The notes under the pieces are model-generated. The model did not search any database. It saw only the letters and a list, made by a program, of their open reading frames with translations, and had not been told where the DNA came from. Source: Clostridium sp. (GTDB lineage: Bacteria > Bacillota > Clostridia > Clostridiales > Clostridiaceae). From it: 38,183 nt of DNA. The first letter of the stretch is position 1. Every line of letters starts with the position of its first letter. This document shows, one piece after another, positions 8,214-18,050 of the stretch. Location of the stretch: contig NZ_JAHAIF010000056.1 in NCBI RefSeq assembly GCF_018372875.1, positions 1 through 38,183 of the forward strand, in the 5' to 3' direction. A program made the translations under genes and the position numbers.

Positions 8214-10997
8214 ATGAGAGAAAAAACTAGCGAAGATAGTATCTATAATTTTATTACTAACGTCTGTAGAGAACAGGAAAGAAAAAATGGAATTATAACT
8301 GGTTGTGATACCAATTATATTGCAGAAGGTATGAAGTTAAAAAGGTCCAATGTAAGTGCCGTTTTAAATAAGTTATGTAGAGAAGAGAAACTAATAAAAA
8401 TAAAAGGGAAACCTGTTATCTATAAAATAACTGAAGAATCATTAATTGAAAATAAGTTAGATAAAATTCATGTAGATGAAGTTTCTGTGTTTGATGAATT
8501 AATTGGAAGTGAAGAAAGTTTAAAGGGATGTATTTTACAAGCTAAAGCAGCTATAATGTATCCTCCAAGGGGATTACATACTTTGTTGCTTGGAGAAACA
8601 GGGGTAGGGAAGACACTATTTGCAGAAACAATATATAAGTATGCTAAATCAACTAAAGTATTAGATGAAGAAGCTCCGTTCATTTCTTTTAATTGTGCTG
8701 ATTATGCAAACAATCCTCAATTATTACTTTCTTATTTATTTGGTGTAAAAAAGGGAACATATACAGGAGCCAATGAAGATAGAGATGGTATTGTAGAAAA
8801 GGCAAATGGGGGAATACTATTCTTAGATGAAATTCATAGATTACCTCCAGAAGGGCAAGAAGTTTTATTCTATCTAATTGATAAGGGGGAGTATCGTCCT
8901 TTAGGAGAAGTAGAAAAATATAAAAAGGTTGATTTACTAATTATATGTGCAACAACTGAAAAGAAAGAGAAAGTTTTATTAAGTACATTTAGTAGAAGAA
9001 TACCTATGACTATTTCCATACCATCTCTTACAGAAAGAACATATAAAGAGAGATTTAAGCTAATAAGTGAATCATTTTATATGGAAGCAAAGAGAGTTAA
9101 TAGAGAGGTAGTAGTAACTCCTGAAGCTATAAAAAGCCTTTTATTATACAATTGTACAGGAAATGTTGGACAACTTATGAATGATATTCAGCTTGGTTGT
9201 GCCAATGCCTTTCTAAGCAGTATGGTAAATAGAAATAAAGAGATAGTAGTAGATATTAATCAATTTCCTGATCATGTAAAAAGGGGAATATTAAATTATA
9301 AATCAAATAAAAAAGAAATAGATAAAATAGTAATTGAAAAGAGTTTATTTAAGTTTACAAGGGATAGGGAAAAGCCAATTGAATCTATAAGAGAATCGGA
9401 AGATAGTCTTATTACATTATATAACAATCTTGAAAATCGCATGGAACAGCTTAAGAATAGAGGTTTAAATAAAAATGATATATATATGATTATGAGCATG
9501 GATATAGATAAATATTTTAAAAATTATATATATAAAATTTCTACAGATATTAATAAAGAAGAAATATCTAAGATTGTAGATGGTGTTCTTATAAAGATGG
9601 TAGAAGATTTTATGGAATGTGTAGGAATAAGATTAAAGAGGGTATTTACAAAGCAAATATTTTATAGCCTGTGTCTTCATATTAGTACTTCTATTGAAAG
9701 AATTAAGCAAGGAAGATTTATTGTTAATCATAAGTTACAAGAAATACAAACAAATCATAGCAAAGAATTTGAAATGTGCTTAGAGTTGGCGCATAACATA
9801 GAAAATGTATATGAGATTAGTATTCCTAAGGATGAAGTTGCTTTTATAACAATGTTTATAACTGAAGAATATACAAATAGTAATGAATATGTGGATAATA
9901 AGCCAAGGGTGCTTATTGCTATGCATGGAGAGAGTACAGCAACATCTATGAAAAATGTTGTTAATAGGTTACTTGGGAGCAATAATACTTATTCGTATGA
10001 TATGGATTTAGATAAATCTACAAAGGAAGCCTATGAAGAGATAAAAGAAATAGTTAGAAATATTGATGAAGGTTCAGGAGTAATTCTTTTAGTTGATATG
10101 GGATCTTTAGATAGGTTCGGAGATTTAATTTATAGTGAAACTGGAATAAAGGTTAAAGTAATAAATATGGTAAGTACTCTTATTGCCATAGAAGTTGCAA
10201 GAAAAGCACTGATTAATAACGATATTGAAGAAATATATAGGGAAACTATTGATAATATTAAATATACATTTAGTTATGATGATACAAATTATAATAGACA
10301 TGAATATAAGAAAGAGAATATAATAGTTACTTTGTGTATTACTGGCGAAGGTGCTGCAGTTAAGCTTAAGAGCATGATAGAAAATAATAAGATAGTTAAT
10401 GATAAAAACATTGATATTTATGCTATGTCTATACTAGATAGAGAAGATATGTTAATTAAGATAAAAAGACTTTCCAATGAAAAAAATATTATAGCTATTG
10501 TAGGCAGTATAAATCCAGATATATATGGAATACCATTTGTTCCATCAAGTGAATTATTTAGTAATGAAGGATTTAATAAAATAGAAAAACTTATTGAGAT
10601 GGAGATTTCTAAGTTTACACCTATAAATAAAGATAAAGATGATGCAGAAGATATGTGTGGCAAAATAATTGAGGCATTTAAAGGGGAAATAAAAACATAT
10701 GATTTAGCTTCTACTAAAGATGCGCTAATTCAATTTATTTATAATGTTGAAGAAAAGTTTGGATTAACTATGAATTTAGATACCATAGTAGGTGTCATAA
10801 TGCATATGATATCTAGCATTGATAGAATTAAACTTGGAGAACATGTGGAAAAGCATATAGATAGAGATATACTTTCAATAGATAAAGAAGAGATAAGTAA
10901 AATAAAAGAAGTTTTAAAGCCAATAGAAAAGAAATGTGATATGAAATTTGTTGATGATGAAATTTATTATGTATATACATTAATTAAAAACCTATAG
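8214..10997 (+). CDS. LevR-type sigma-54-dependent activator with PRD and PTS-like domains
   Basis: 927 residues. In order: N-terminal winged-helix (about 10-72); AAA+ domain with Walker A GETGVGKT (127-134), sigma-54 contact loop GTYTGA (181-186) and Walker B ILFLDE (201-206); PRD1 with H489; a mannose-class EIIA-like domain with H571 in AMHGES; a galactitol-type EIIB-like domain with C708; and PRD2 with H864. Such proteins activate sigma-54 promoters and are tuned by phosphorylation from HPr and the cognate EII. Residues 546-549 and 922-924 show no His where a second PRD histidine is often found, so control may rest on fewer sites. It sits directly upstream of the cellobiose-class PTS operon and its -24/-12 promoter, which it almost certainly drives. 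Its own gene ends at a terminator. Confidence 0.92.
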   Translation: MREKTSEDSIYNFITNVCREQERKNGIITGCDTNYIAEGMKLKRSNVSAVLNKLCREEKLIKIKGKPVIYKITEESLIENKLDKIHVDEVSVFDELIGSEESLKGCILQAKAAIMYPPRGLHTLLLGETGVGKTLFAETIYKYAKSTKVLDEEAPFISFNCADYANNPQLLLSYLFGVKKGTYTGANEDRDGIVEKANGGILFLDEIHRLPPEGQEVLFYLIDKGEYRPLGEVEKYKKVDLLIICATTEKKEKVLLSTFSRRIPMTISIPSLTERTYKERFKLISESFYMEAKRVNREVVVTPEAIKSLLLYNCTGNVGQLMNDIQLGCANAFLSSMVNRNKEIVVDINQFPDHVKRGILNYKSNKKEIDKIVIEKSLFKFTRDREKPIESIRESEDSLITLYNNLENRMEQLKNRGLNKNDIYMIMSMDIDKYFKNYIYKISTDINKEEISKIVDGVLIKMVEDFMECVGIRLKRVFTKQIFYSLCLHISTSIERIKQGRFIVNHKLQEIQTNHSKEFEMCLELAHNIENVYEISIPKDEVAFITMFITEEYTNSNEYVDNKPRVLIAMHGESTATSMKNVVNRLLGSNNTYSYDMDLDKSTKEAYEEIKEIVRNIDEGSGVILLVDMGSLDRFGDLIYSETGIKVKVINMVSTLIAIEVARKALINNDIEEIYRETIDNIKYTFSYDDTNYNRHEYKKENIIVTLCITGEGAAVKLKSMIENNKIVNDKNIDIYAMSILDREDMLIKIKRLSNEKNIIAIVGSINPDIYGIPFVPSSELFSNEGFNKIEKLIEMEISKFTPINKDKDDAEDMCGKIIEAFKGEIKTYDLASTKDALIQFIYNVEEKFGLTMNLDTIVGVIMHMISSIDRIKLGEHVEKHIDRDILSIDKEEISKIKEVLKPIEKKCDMKFVDDEIYYVYTLIKNL

Positions 10998-11000
10998 TAT

Positions 11001-11044
11001 ATGTGTATAAAATAATGTGTATATTTAAAATTGTGATGTGTATA
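11001..11044. promoter_or_regulatory. Three direct repeats, candidate enhancer for the LevR-type activator
   Basis: ATGTGTATA occurs at 11001-11009, 11015-11023 and 11036-11044 in the same orientation, starting 4 nt after the regulator's stop codon. They lie about 140-185 bp upstream of the -24/-12 promoter, a normal distance for a sigma-54 activator site. A terminator stands between, which does not block DNA looping. Binding is inferred. Confidence 0.45.
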
Positions 11045-11108
11045 TTTTGGATTTGATCAGTATAATTAGAAAATGCATGTGAAATTAATAAAAAATATTA
11101 ATATTTAG

Positions 11109-11146
11109 AGATGTTGTAAATACAAGGTTTACAGCATCTTTTTTAT
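11109..11146 (+). terminator. Terminator of the LevR-type gene
   Basis: Twelve-position stem (11109-11120 with 11128-11139) with one G-U-type pair, a 7-nt loop and a long T tract. Confidence 0.8.
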
Positions 11147-11182
11147 TTTTTATATAAGAAAAAATAAAGTGGTAGAAGTGTA

Positions 11183-11198
11183 TGGCATGAATATTGCT
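11183..11198 (+). promoter_or_regulatory. Sigma-54 (-24/-12) promoter of the cellobiose-class PTS operon
   Basis: TGGCATGAATATTGCT keeps GG (11184-11185) and GC (11196-11197) exactly 10 nt apart, and both blocks match the TGGCAC/TTGCW consensus apart from one base. It is the only good candidate between the LevR-type gene and the first PTS gene, 54 bp before the start codon. This is a strong match by position and sequence. Confidence 0.88.
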
Positions 11199-11209
11199 GT
11201 ATAAAAATA

Positions 11210-11224
11210 ATGTAAATGATATCA
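11210..11224 (+). promoter_or_regulatory. Candidate cre (CcpA) site downstream of the sigma-54 promoter
   Basis: ATGTAAATGATATCA fits the WTGNAANCGNWNNCW pattern with one departure at the central C. It overlaps the palindrome AATGATATCATT (11215-11226). The site covers or follows the expected transcription start (about 11209), where CcpA would block elongation. It is plausible for a sugar operon, but the central mismatch lowers confidence. Confidence 0.4.
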
Positions 11225-11251
11225 TTAACGTTTTGTTTGGAGGAATTATAA

Positions 11252-11557
11252 ATGAAAATTTTATTGGTTTGCGCAGCTGGAATGTCTACAAGTTTAGTAA
11301 AGAAAAAAATTGTTGCGGCTTTTGGTCCAGAAGAAGAAGGATGGACAATAAATGCAGAAGCATATGAAAAACTAGAATCAGTAATAAAAGATTACGATGC
11401 TATATTACTAGGACCACAAATTGCTTATAAAAAAGATCAACTTTTAGAAATAGCTAACAAGTATAATAAACCACTTAGTACAATAAGCCCAGTTGATTAT
11501 GGTATGGGCAATGGAGCTAATATATTAAAACAAATTAAGAAAATGATTAATAAATAG
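11252..11557 (+). CDS. celA: PTS lactose/cellobiose-class EIIB
   Basis: 101 residues, the usual size for a free EIIB of the lactose/cellobiose class. C7 in LLVCAAGMSTS is the phospho-cysteine at the end of the first strand, followed by the phosphate loop. It takes phosphate from EIIA and transfers it to the sugar carried by EIIC, on the cytoplasmic face of the membrane. A GGAGG site precedes the ATG. It is the first gene of the sigma-54-dependent operon, 25 bp before the EIIC gene. A cellobiose or chitobiose/gentiobiose-type substrate is likely given the downstream glucosidases; the symbol is by family only. Confidence 0.88.
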   Translation: MKILLVCAAGMSTSLVKKKIVAAFGPEEEGWTINAEAYEKLESVIKDYDAILLGPQIAYKKDQLLEIANKYNKPLSTISPVDYGMGNGANILKQIKKMINK

Positions 11558-11582
11558 TCTTATATGATGGGAGGAAATAAAA

Positions 11583-12887
11583 ATGAATAGTTTTATGGAA
11601 AAATTAGAAAATGGGTTAAATAAATATTTAATGCCATTAGCAGACAAAATAAATAGAAATAAAGTAATGACAGCAATTAAAGAAGGTATGATGTCTTCAT
11701 TACCTGTAACATTAATAGCATCAGTAGCACTTATCTTAAGTAATTTTCCATTTTTAAGTGATTTTGCACCAAGCGTAGATGCTATATTAAAGAAGATATT
11801 TGCACCTATAAGCCCTATTACATTGGGGTTGTTGGCAATATATGTAATTATAGGTACAGCAAGAAGTTACTCTAAGCAAAAAGATATAGATCCACTTTAT
11901 GGTATTATGTGTGCTTTAGCTTCATTTTTATTAGTAACTCCATTTACAGCAGTTTCAGATGTAGTTGTAAATGGTGAAACTATTAAAGGGGCAATTGTAA
12001 ATGGACTTATTCCAACTAATGTATTAGGAGCATCAGGAGTGTTCCCAGCATTATTAATTACTTTTATATCAATAAGCGTTTTAGCATATTTGCATAATAA
12101 AGATTTTACAATAAAAATGCCAGACTCAGTTCCTGAAAATGTAGCAAAACCATTCTTATCAATTATTCCATTTGGTGGTGCTATATTAGTTGCACTTGCT
12201 ATTAGATTAATATTTGAAATGACTTCATTTGGTACATTACAAAACTGTGTTGATACAATTATTACAAAACCATTCTTAAGTTTTGGTAATAACATATGGG
12301 TATTCTTATTTATACTTATCGTAGCTCAAGTACTTTGGTTCTTTGGAATTCATGGAACAAACTTAGTTTTAAATACTGTATGGCAACCAATTGCAATGGT
12401 AGCAATGGCAGCAAATTTAGAAGCATTTAATGCAGGAGAACCATTACCATATGTTTTAACAGCAGCATTTACTTGTTTTACAGGACAAGCTAAATTATCA
12501 GAAATAGTTGCTTTATGTGTTGTAGGTAAGTCAAAACAATCAAAGGCTATAGGTAAATTATCATTAGTACCAGCACTATTCAATATACACGAACCATTTG
12601 TATTTGGTTTACCAGTAATCATGAATACTACATTAATGCTTCCATGGATATTTGTTGAAGCACTACAAGCTGGATTAGCATATTTATTAGTAAATTTAAC
12701 AGGAGCAATTCCAATATTCCAAGCACCATGGACTTGCCCTCCAATTATACAACAATTAATTGCAACTAACTTTAATCCTTGGTCTGTAGTTATAACAATA
12801 GCAACTTTTGTATTAGGATTTGTTATATGGATACCATTCATGAAATTATTAGATAAGCAATACTTAGCAGCTGAAAAAGAACAATAA
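11583..12887 (+). CDS. celB: PTS lactose/cellobiose-class EIIC permease
   Basis: 434 residues with about ten hydrophobic segments, as expected for EIIC of this class. Family marks are FGIHGTN in the middle (around 256-262) and the NIHEPFVFGLPV segment (around 335-346), whose Glu and His belong to the sugar site. It carries the beta-diglucoside across the membrane for phosphorylation by EIIB. A GGAGG site precedes the ATG. Substrate is inferred from neighbours. Confidence 0.9.
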   Translation: MNSFMEKLENGLNKYLMPLADKINRNKVMTAIKEGMMSSLPVTLIASVALILSNFPFLSDFAPSVDAILKKIFAPISPITLGLLAIYVIIGTARSYSKQKDIDPLYGIMCALASFLLVTPFTAVSDVVVNGETIKGAIVNGLIPTNVLGASGVFPALLITFISISVLAYLHNKDFTIKMPDSVPENVAKPFLSIIPFGGAILVALAIRLIFEMTSFGTLQNCVDTIITKPFLSFGNNIWVFLFILIVAQVLWFFGIHGTNLVLNTVWQPIAMVAMAANLEAFNAGEPLPYVLTAAFTCFTGQAKLSEIVALCVVGKSKQSKAIGKLSLVPALFNIHEPFVFGLPVIMNTTLMLPWIFVEALQAGLAYLLVNLTGAIPIFQAPWTCPPIIQQLIATNFNPWSVVITIATFVLGFVIWIPFMKLLDKQYLAAEKEQ

Positions 12888-12941
12888 ACTTCAGGAGACT
12901 CTGTATAAGCACAAAACTGTTTAGAACAAGGAGAAAATATA

Positions 12942-13250
12942 ATGGATCAAGAATTAATAGCACTAAATTTAATATCGAACTCTGGAACAGCAAGAACAAA
13001 GGCATTTGAAGCACTTCACAAGGCAAGAGAAGGAAAATATGAAGAAGCTAAAATTTTATTAAAAGAATCTGAAGAAAGTTCTTTACTTGCCCATAATGCA
13101 CAAACTGAGTTATTACAAGCAGAGGCGAATGGAGATAATTCTAATTACAGTATTATTATGGTTCATGCTCAAGATCATTTAATGACATCTATTTTAGCTA
13201 AAGAGTTAATAGAAGAAATGGTAACAATGTATAAAGAATTGAAAAAATAA
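12942..13250 (+). CDS. celC: PTS lactose/cellobiose-class EIIA
   Basis: 102 residues, all-helical, matching trimeric EIIA of the lactose class. H75 in MVHAQDHLMTS is the phospho-histidine, with D78 and H79 as conserved neighbours. It receives phosphate from HPr and passes it to the EIIB encoded two genes upstream. A 54-bp gap separates it from EIIC; an AAGGAG site precedes the ATG. With this gene the transporter set is complete. Confidence 0.9.
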   Translation: MDQELIALNLISNSGTARTKAFEALHKAREGKYEEAKILLKESEESSLLAHNAQTELLQAEANGDNSNYSIIMVHAQDHLMTSILAKELIEEMVTMYKELKK

Positions 13251-13257
13251 AATAACT

Positions 13258-13310
13258 TTAAGGGGTAGAACTACATTTTTAAAGAATTTAATGTATTTTC
13301 TATTCCTTAA
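13258..13310 (+). other. Intercistronic hairpin between EIIA and GH3 genes
   Basis: Arms 13258-13270 and 13298-13310 pair at 11 of 13 positions, starting 8 nt after the EIIA stop. There is no T tract, so it is more likely an RNA processing or stability element, or a partial attenuator that lowers GH3/GH1 expression, than a full terminator. Confidence 0.45.
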
Positions 13311-13346
13311 AAGGCTATATAAATAAGTATTTAAGGCGGTGTAGCA

Positions 13347-15551
13347 ATGAATAAAGCAGAATTACAAAAAATATTTGATGATTTAACATTAAAAGAAAAA
13401 ATATATCAACTAGTTCAATTATCAGGAGAATTTTTCAAGTCAGACACTTTAGCAGTAGGGCCAAAACAAAAGTTAGGGATAGATCAAGAAGTAGTAGATA
13501 ATGTAGGATCAATATTTAATGTATTTGGAGCAGAGCAATTAATAAAGATACAAAAAGAATATTTAGAGAAGAGCAGACATAAAATTCCGCTATTATTTAT
13601 GGCTGATATTATAAATGGCTATAAGACAACTTATCCAATACCACTTGCTTTAGGATGTACATGGAATCCTGAATTAGTAAAAGAAGGTATGAGTAATACA
13701 GCAGAAGAAGCAGCAGTTACAGGAATTCACATAACATTTTCACCTATGGTTGACTTGGTTAGAGACGCTAGATGGGGAAGAGTAATGGAGTCTACAGGTG
13801 AAGATAATTATTTAAACTGTGAATTTGCAAAAGCATTTGTTGAAGGATATCAAGGAGATTTAAATCCAGATAAAAATATAGCATCTTGCGTAAAACATTT
13901 TGCAGCTTATGGAGCACCAGAAGGTGGCAGGGAATACAATACCGTTGATATGTCTGAAAGAAGATTAAGAGAAGATTATCTGCCAGCTTATAAAGCAGCT
14001 GTTGATAGCGGATGTGAGCTTGTTATGACATCATTTAACACAGTTGATGGTATACCAGCATCAGGGAATAAGTGGCTTATGAGAGATGTGTTAAGAGAAG
14101 AATGGGGCTTTAATGGAGTAATAATTTCAGACTATGCTGCAATTCAAGAACTTATAGCTCACGGAGTTGCAGAAGATGATAGAGAAGCAGCAAAGCTTGG
14201 AATAGAAGCTGGTGTTGATATAGATATGAAGACACCTGTTTACTCAAATCAGCTTGAAGGTTTAGTTAAAGATGGGGTTATTAGTGAAGAACTTATTGAT
14301 GAAGCAGTGTGGCGTATTTTGAATCTTAAAAATAAGCTTGGATTATTTGAAAATCCATATAGAGGAGCAAATATTGATAAAGAAAAAGAAGTAATCTTAT
14401 CACCAGAAAAGCGTAAACTTGCTAGAAAAATTTCGGGAGAGTCAATAGTATTACTTGAGAATAATGGTGTATTACCACTTTCAAAGGATAAAAAGGTTGC
14501 TCTTATAGGACCATATGGTGAAAGTAAAGTGTTATCTGGTTCATGGGCTATTAACAGCGATCCAAAGGATGTTACACCACTAATGGATGCGATAAAGGAG
14601 AAGCTATCAGAAGGAAATTTCACTTATGCAAAAGGGTGTGAAATGATTGAAGATAAATCTATATTAGGTGGATTTGGTAGAGCTGTAGAAGAAGAAAAAA
14701 TAGAAGTTGATCCACAAAAAGATATATATGAGGCAATTGAAGCTGCTAAAAAATCTGATATTGTTATTATGGCTTTAGGTGAACATCCTCTTCAAAGTGG
14801 AGAAGGTGGAAGTAGAACAGAATTATCTATAGAAAAGATACAGTTAGAATTATTAGAAAAAGTAAGAGCCTTAGGAAAGCCAGTAGTATTAGTTATATTT
14901 AATGGAAGACCACTTGTATTAACTGACGTAGTAGGGAAAGTTGATGCCATTGTAGAAGCATGGTTCCCAGGAACAGAAGGTGGAAATGCAGTTGCAGATG
15001 TTCTATTTGGAGATGTGAATCCATCAGGAAAATTAACTATGAGCTTCCCAAGAAGAGTAGGGCAAGCACCTCTTTACTATAATGAATTTAATACAGGAAG
15101 ACCTGCAAAAACTTCTATTCATAACTCAAGATTTACTTCTAGATATATAGATGTAGAAAATAGTCCATTATATCCATTTGGATATGGATTATCTTACACT
15201 AAGTATGAGTATAGAGATATTAATTTAAATTCAGATAAACTAACTAATGATGGTGAAATAATAGCTACTATAAAGGTGAAAAATGTAGGTAGCGTGGAAG
15301 GGTTAGAAACAGTTCAATTATATATTCAAGATATAAAGGGCAGTGTAGTAAGACCAGTTAAGGAACTTAAAGGATTTAAGAAGGTAAAACTACAACCAGG
15401 TGAAGAGAAAGAGGTTAAATTCACAATAAATGAAGAAATGCTAAGATTCTATACTGCTGGTATGGAATTTAAATCAGAACCAGGAAAGTTTAAACTATAT
15501 ATAGGATGTAATTCATCAGAAGTTAAAGAAACTAACTTTGAACTACTTTAA
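13347..15551 (+). CDS. GH3 beta-glucosidase, intracellular
   Basis: 734 residues with no signal peptide, so cytoplasmic. The N-terminal barrel holds KHFAAYG (183-189) and the nucleophile D262 in IISDYAAI. The second domain has the SGEGGSR segment that carries the acid/base Glu, and a fibronectin-III-like C-terminal domain ends the protein. This is the normal three-domain bacterial layout. GH3 beta-glucosidases act on free beta-glucosides, while PTS import gives 6-phospho-sugars. The enzyme therefore either handles non-phosphorylated cellodextrins that enter by another route or has adapted to phosphorylated ones. An AAGGCGGTG site precedes the ATG; the GH1 gene starts 16 bp after its stop. Confidence 0.9.
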   Translation: MNKAELQKIFDDLTLKEKIYQLVQLSGEFFKSDTLAVGPKQKLGIDQEVVDNVGSIFNVFGAEQLIKIQKEYLEKSRHKIPLLFMADIINGYKTTYPIPLALGCTWNPELVKEGMSNTAEEAAVTGIHITFSPMVDLVRDARWGRVMESTGEDNYLNCEFAKAFVEGYQGDLNPDKNIASCVKHFAAYGAPEGGREYNTVDMSERRLREDYLPAYKAAVDSGCELVMTSFNTVDGIPASGNKWLMRDVLREEWGFNGVIISDYAAIQELIAHGVAEDDREAAKLGIEAGVDIDMKTPVYSNQLEGLVKDGVISEELIDEAVWRILNLKNKLGLFENPYRGANIDKEKEVILSPEKRKLARKISGESIVLLENNGVLPLSKDKKVALIGPYGESKVLSGSWAINSDPKDVTPLMDAIKEKLSEGNFTYAKGCEMIEDKSILGGFGRAVEEEKIEVDPQKDIYEAIEAAKKSDIVIMALGEHPLQSGEGGSRTELSIEKIQLELLEKVRALGKPVVLVIFNGRPLVLTDVVGKVDAIVEAWFPGTEGGNAVADVLFGDVNPSGKLTMSFPRRVGQAPLYYNEFNTGRPAKTSIHNSRFTSRYIDVENSPLYPFGYGLSYTKYEYRDINLNSDKLTNDGEIIATIKVKNVGSVEGLETVQLYIQDIKGSVVRPVKELKGFKKVKLQPGEEKEVKFTINEEMLRFYTAGMEFKSEPGKFKLYIGCNSSEVKETNFELL

Positions 15552-15555
15552 TTAA

Positions 15556-16992
<1,437 letters not shown>

Positions 16993-16995
16993 TAT

Positions 16996-17038
16996 AAAAA
17001 GTAGTTCATAAGTTCTTAAGCTTATGAGCTACTTTTTT
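16996..17038 (+). terminator. Terminator of the cellobiose-class operon
   Basis: A 17-position stem, nearly perfect, with a short loop and a T tract, 4 nt after the GH1 stop. Confidence 0.82.
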
Positions 17039-17132
17039 ATTCTTTAGGAAATTATAGCTTCAATTAAATTTTGGATAACTTCAACAATTTAGCGATACAT
17101 TAGTTCATTTCTTCCTAAAGAATAAAAAATAA

Positions 17133-17204
17133 AATATATGCCCCTGCAAGATTTTCCTCAGGCAAGCTTCGGAAATGCAGATGGGCGAAAAAATATATAT
17201 TTAT
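17133..17204. ncRNA. Candidate structured RNA or element terminus (three-tier hairpin)
   Basis: Three nested stems: an A/T stem, then GCCC-CTGCA pairing with TGCAG-AT-GGGC, then TTTTCC with GGAAA around a loop. The AGCTT and CGGAA bases at the tip resemble the tip of the hairpin at 31-85. It matches no RNA family that I know. Whether it is transcribed is unknown. Confidence 0.4.
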
Positions 17205-17291
17205 TTGTTAGTAGTGGTAAAAAGTTTGGGAGTGCAGTTACAGTACAATAGCAGAACACAAAAAGTAAGTTTTGGAACCTGTGGTATAGGT

Positions 17292-17336
17292 AAAAAAGTG
17301 ACTTCTTCACCAAAGCGTGGTGAGGGCACTTTTTAA
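17292..17336 (+). terminator. Terminator-like hairpin in the gene-free stretch
   Basis: AAAAAGTG (17293-17300) pairs with CACTTTTT, with an inner CACC/GGTG stem and a T run. The nearest upstream gene already ends in its own terminator, so this one implies a separate short transcript from within the repeat. Confidence 0.6.
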
Positions 17337-17474
17337 CGTCTAGAAAGTATAAAATTTTAATTAGCTATAAATCAAAGAGGTTATTACAAGTTCATTAAAG
17401 TTATATAAAATAGTGTAAGATTTAATTAAGATATTCGTTATTAATAGTAGAGGCCTCTGGAAAGGAGTTTTTGT

Positions 17475-18050
17475 ATGAAAATAAATGAAGAAAATTATTT
17501 AATAGAGCTCTGCAAGAAAAATGAAAAGGCATTAGAGTATATCATAGACAAATACTCTGCTATTGTAAACGGAATTGTAAGAAAGGTATTACTTCCTTTA
17601 GAAAACAATGGGTTAATAGAAGAATGTATATCAGATATTTTCTTTAGTGTTTGGAACAATATAGATAAGTTTAGAGGAGAAAATGAAAAATTTAAAAATT
17701 GGATAGCAGGAATTAGTAAGTACAAGGCCATTGATTATTATAGAAAGTATAGTAATGAAAAGTATAAGACAAGTGATATAGATAAGCATACTTTACAGAA
17801 TAATAAGTCTATAGAGGAAGATATAATTATAGGAATTGAAACTAGAAAGGTATTGGATTTAATAAATCTTCTTAAGGAACCAGATAAAAGTATATTTGTT
17901 ATGAAGTTTCTATTTGGATATAGTTCTAGAAAAATATCAGAAAAGCTAGGTATAGGGGAAGGGACTATAAACACTAAGGTGAGTAGGGCAAGGAAGAGGC
18001 TTAGAGCTAAGTATACTACTTTAGAGGAGGTAGAAAATTATGAGCAATGA
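17475..18050 (+). CDS. ECF-type RNA polymerase sigma factor
   Basis: 191 residues. Region 2 (about 20-90) contains the VWNNIDKFRG and NWIAGISKYKAIDYYRK segments typical for -10 recognition. Region 4 (about 125-182) contains a helix-turn-helix (SSRKISEKLGIGEGTINTKVSRARKR is its core) for -35 recognition. There is no extra C-terminal domain. An AAAGGAG site precedes the ATG. The stop overlaps the DUF4179 gene start by 11 bp, so the two are co-translated, the normal sigma/anti-sigma arrangement. It probably drives its own operon and some cell-surface genes; no target promoter could be identified here. Confidence 0.9.
   Translation: MKINEENYLIELCKKNEKALEYIIDKYSAIVNGIVRKVLLPLENNGLIEECISDIFFSVWNNIDKFRGENEKFKNWIAGISKYKAIDYYRKYSNEKYKTSDIDKHTLQNNKSIEEDIIIGIETRKVLDLINLLKEPDKSIFVMKFLFGYSSRKISEKLGIGEGTINTKVSRARKRLRAKYTTLEEVENYEQ

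Larger units (their letters stand above)
17033..17387. repeat. Dispersed repeat (copy B) with hairpin-rich insertion
   Basis: No gene is supported between 17041 and 17474. An 18-bp perfect inverted repeat lies at 17033-17050 and 17112-17129. The left 15 bases recur at 26881-26895. Positions 17348-17377 match 26902-26931 at 29 of 30 bases. In the 26.9-kb copy these two blocks are 6 bp apart; here about 300 bp lie between them. The insert holds a long hairpin (17133-17204) and a terminator-like hairpin (17292-17335). It could be a non-autonomous mobile element or a small RNA locus. Confidence 0.6.

Noticed and set aside
11109..11139. Inverted repeat as an activator binding site of the LevR-type protein
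   Set aside because: A long T tract follows immediately, which fits a terminator for the preceding gene better.
11897..12841. Long open frames opposite the EIIC gene
   Set aside because: They are antisense shadows of a well-supported permease gene, with no ribosome sites.
17186..17335. A 49-codon open frame starting at an ATG in the structured intergenic region
   Set aside because: No ribosome site, it runs through two hairpins and ends in a terminator stem, and the protein resembles nothing. RNA structure explains the region better.
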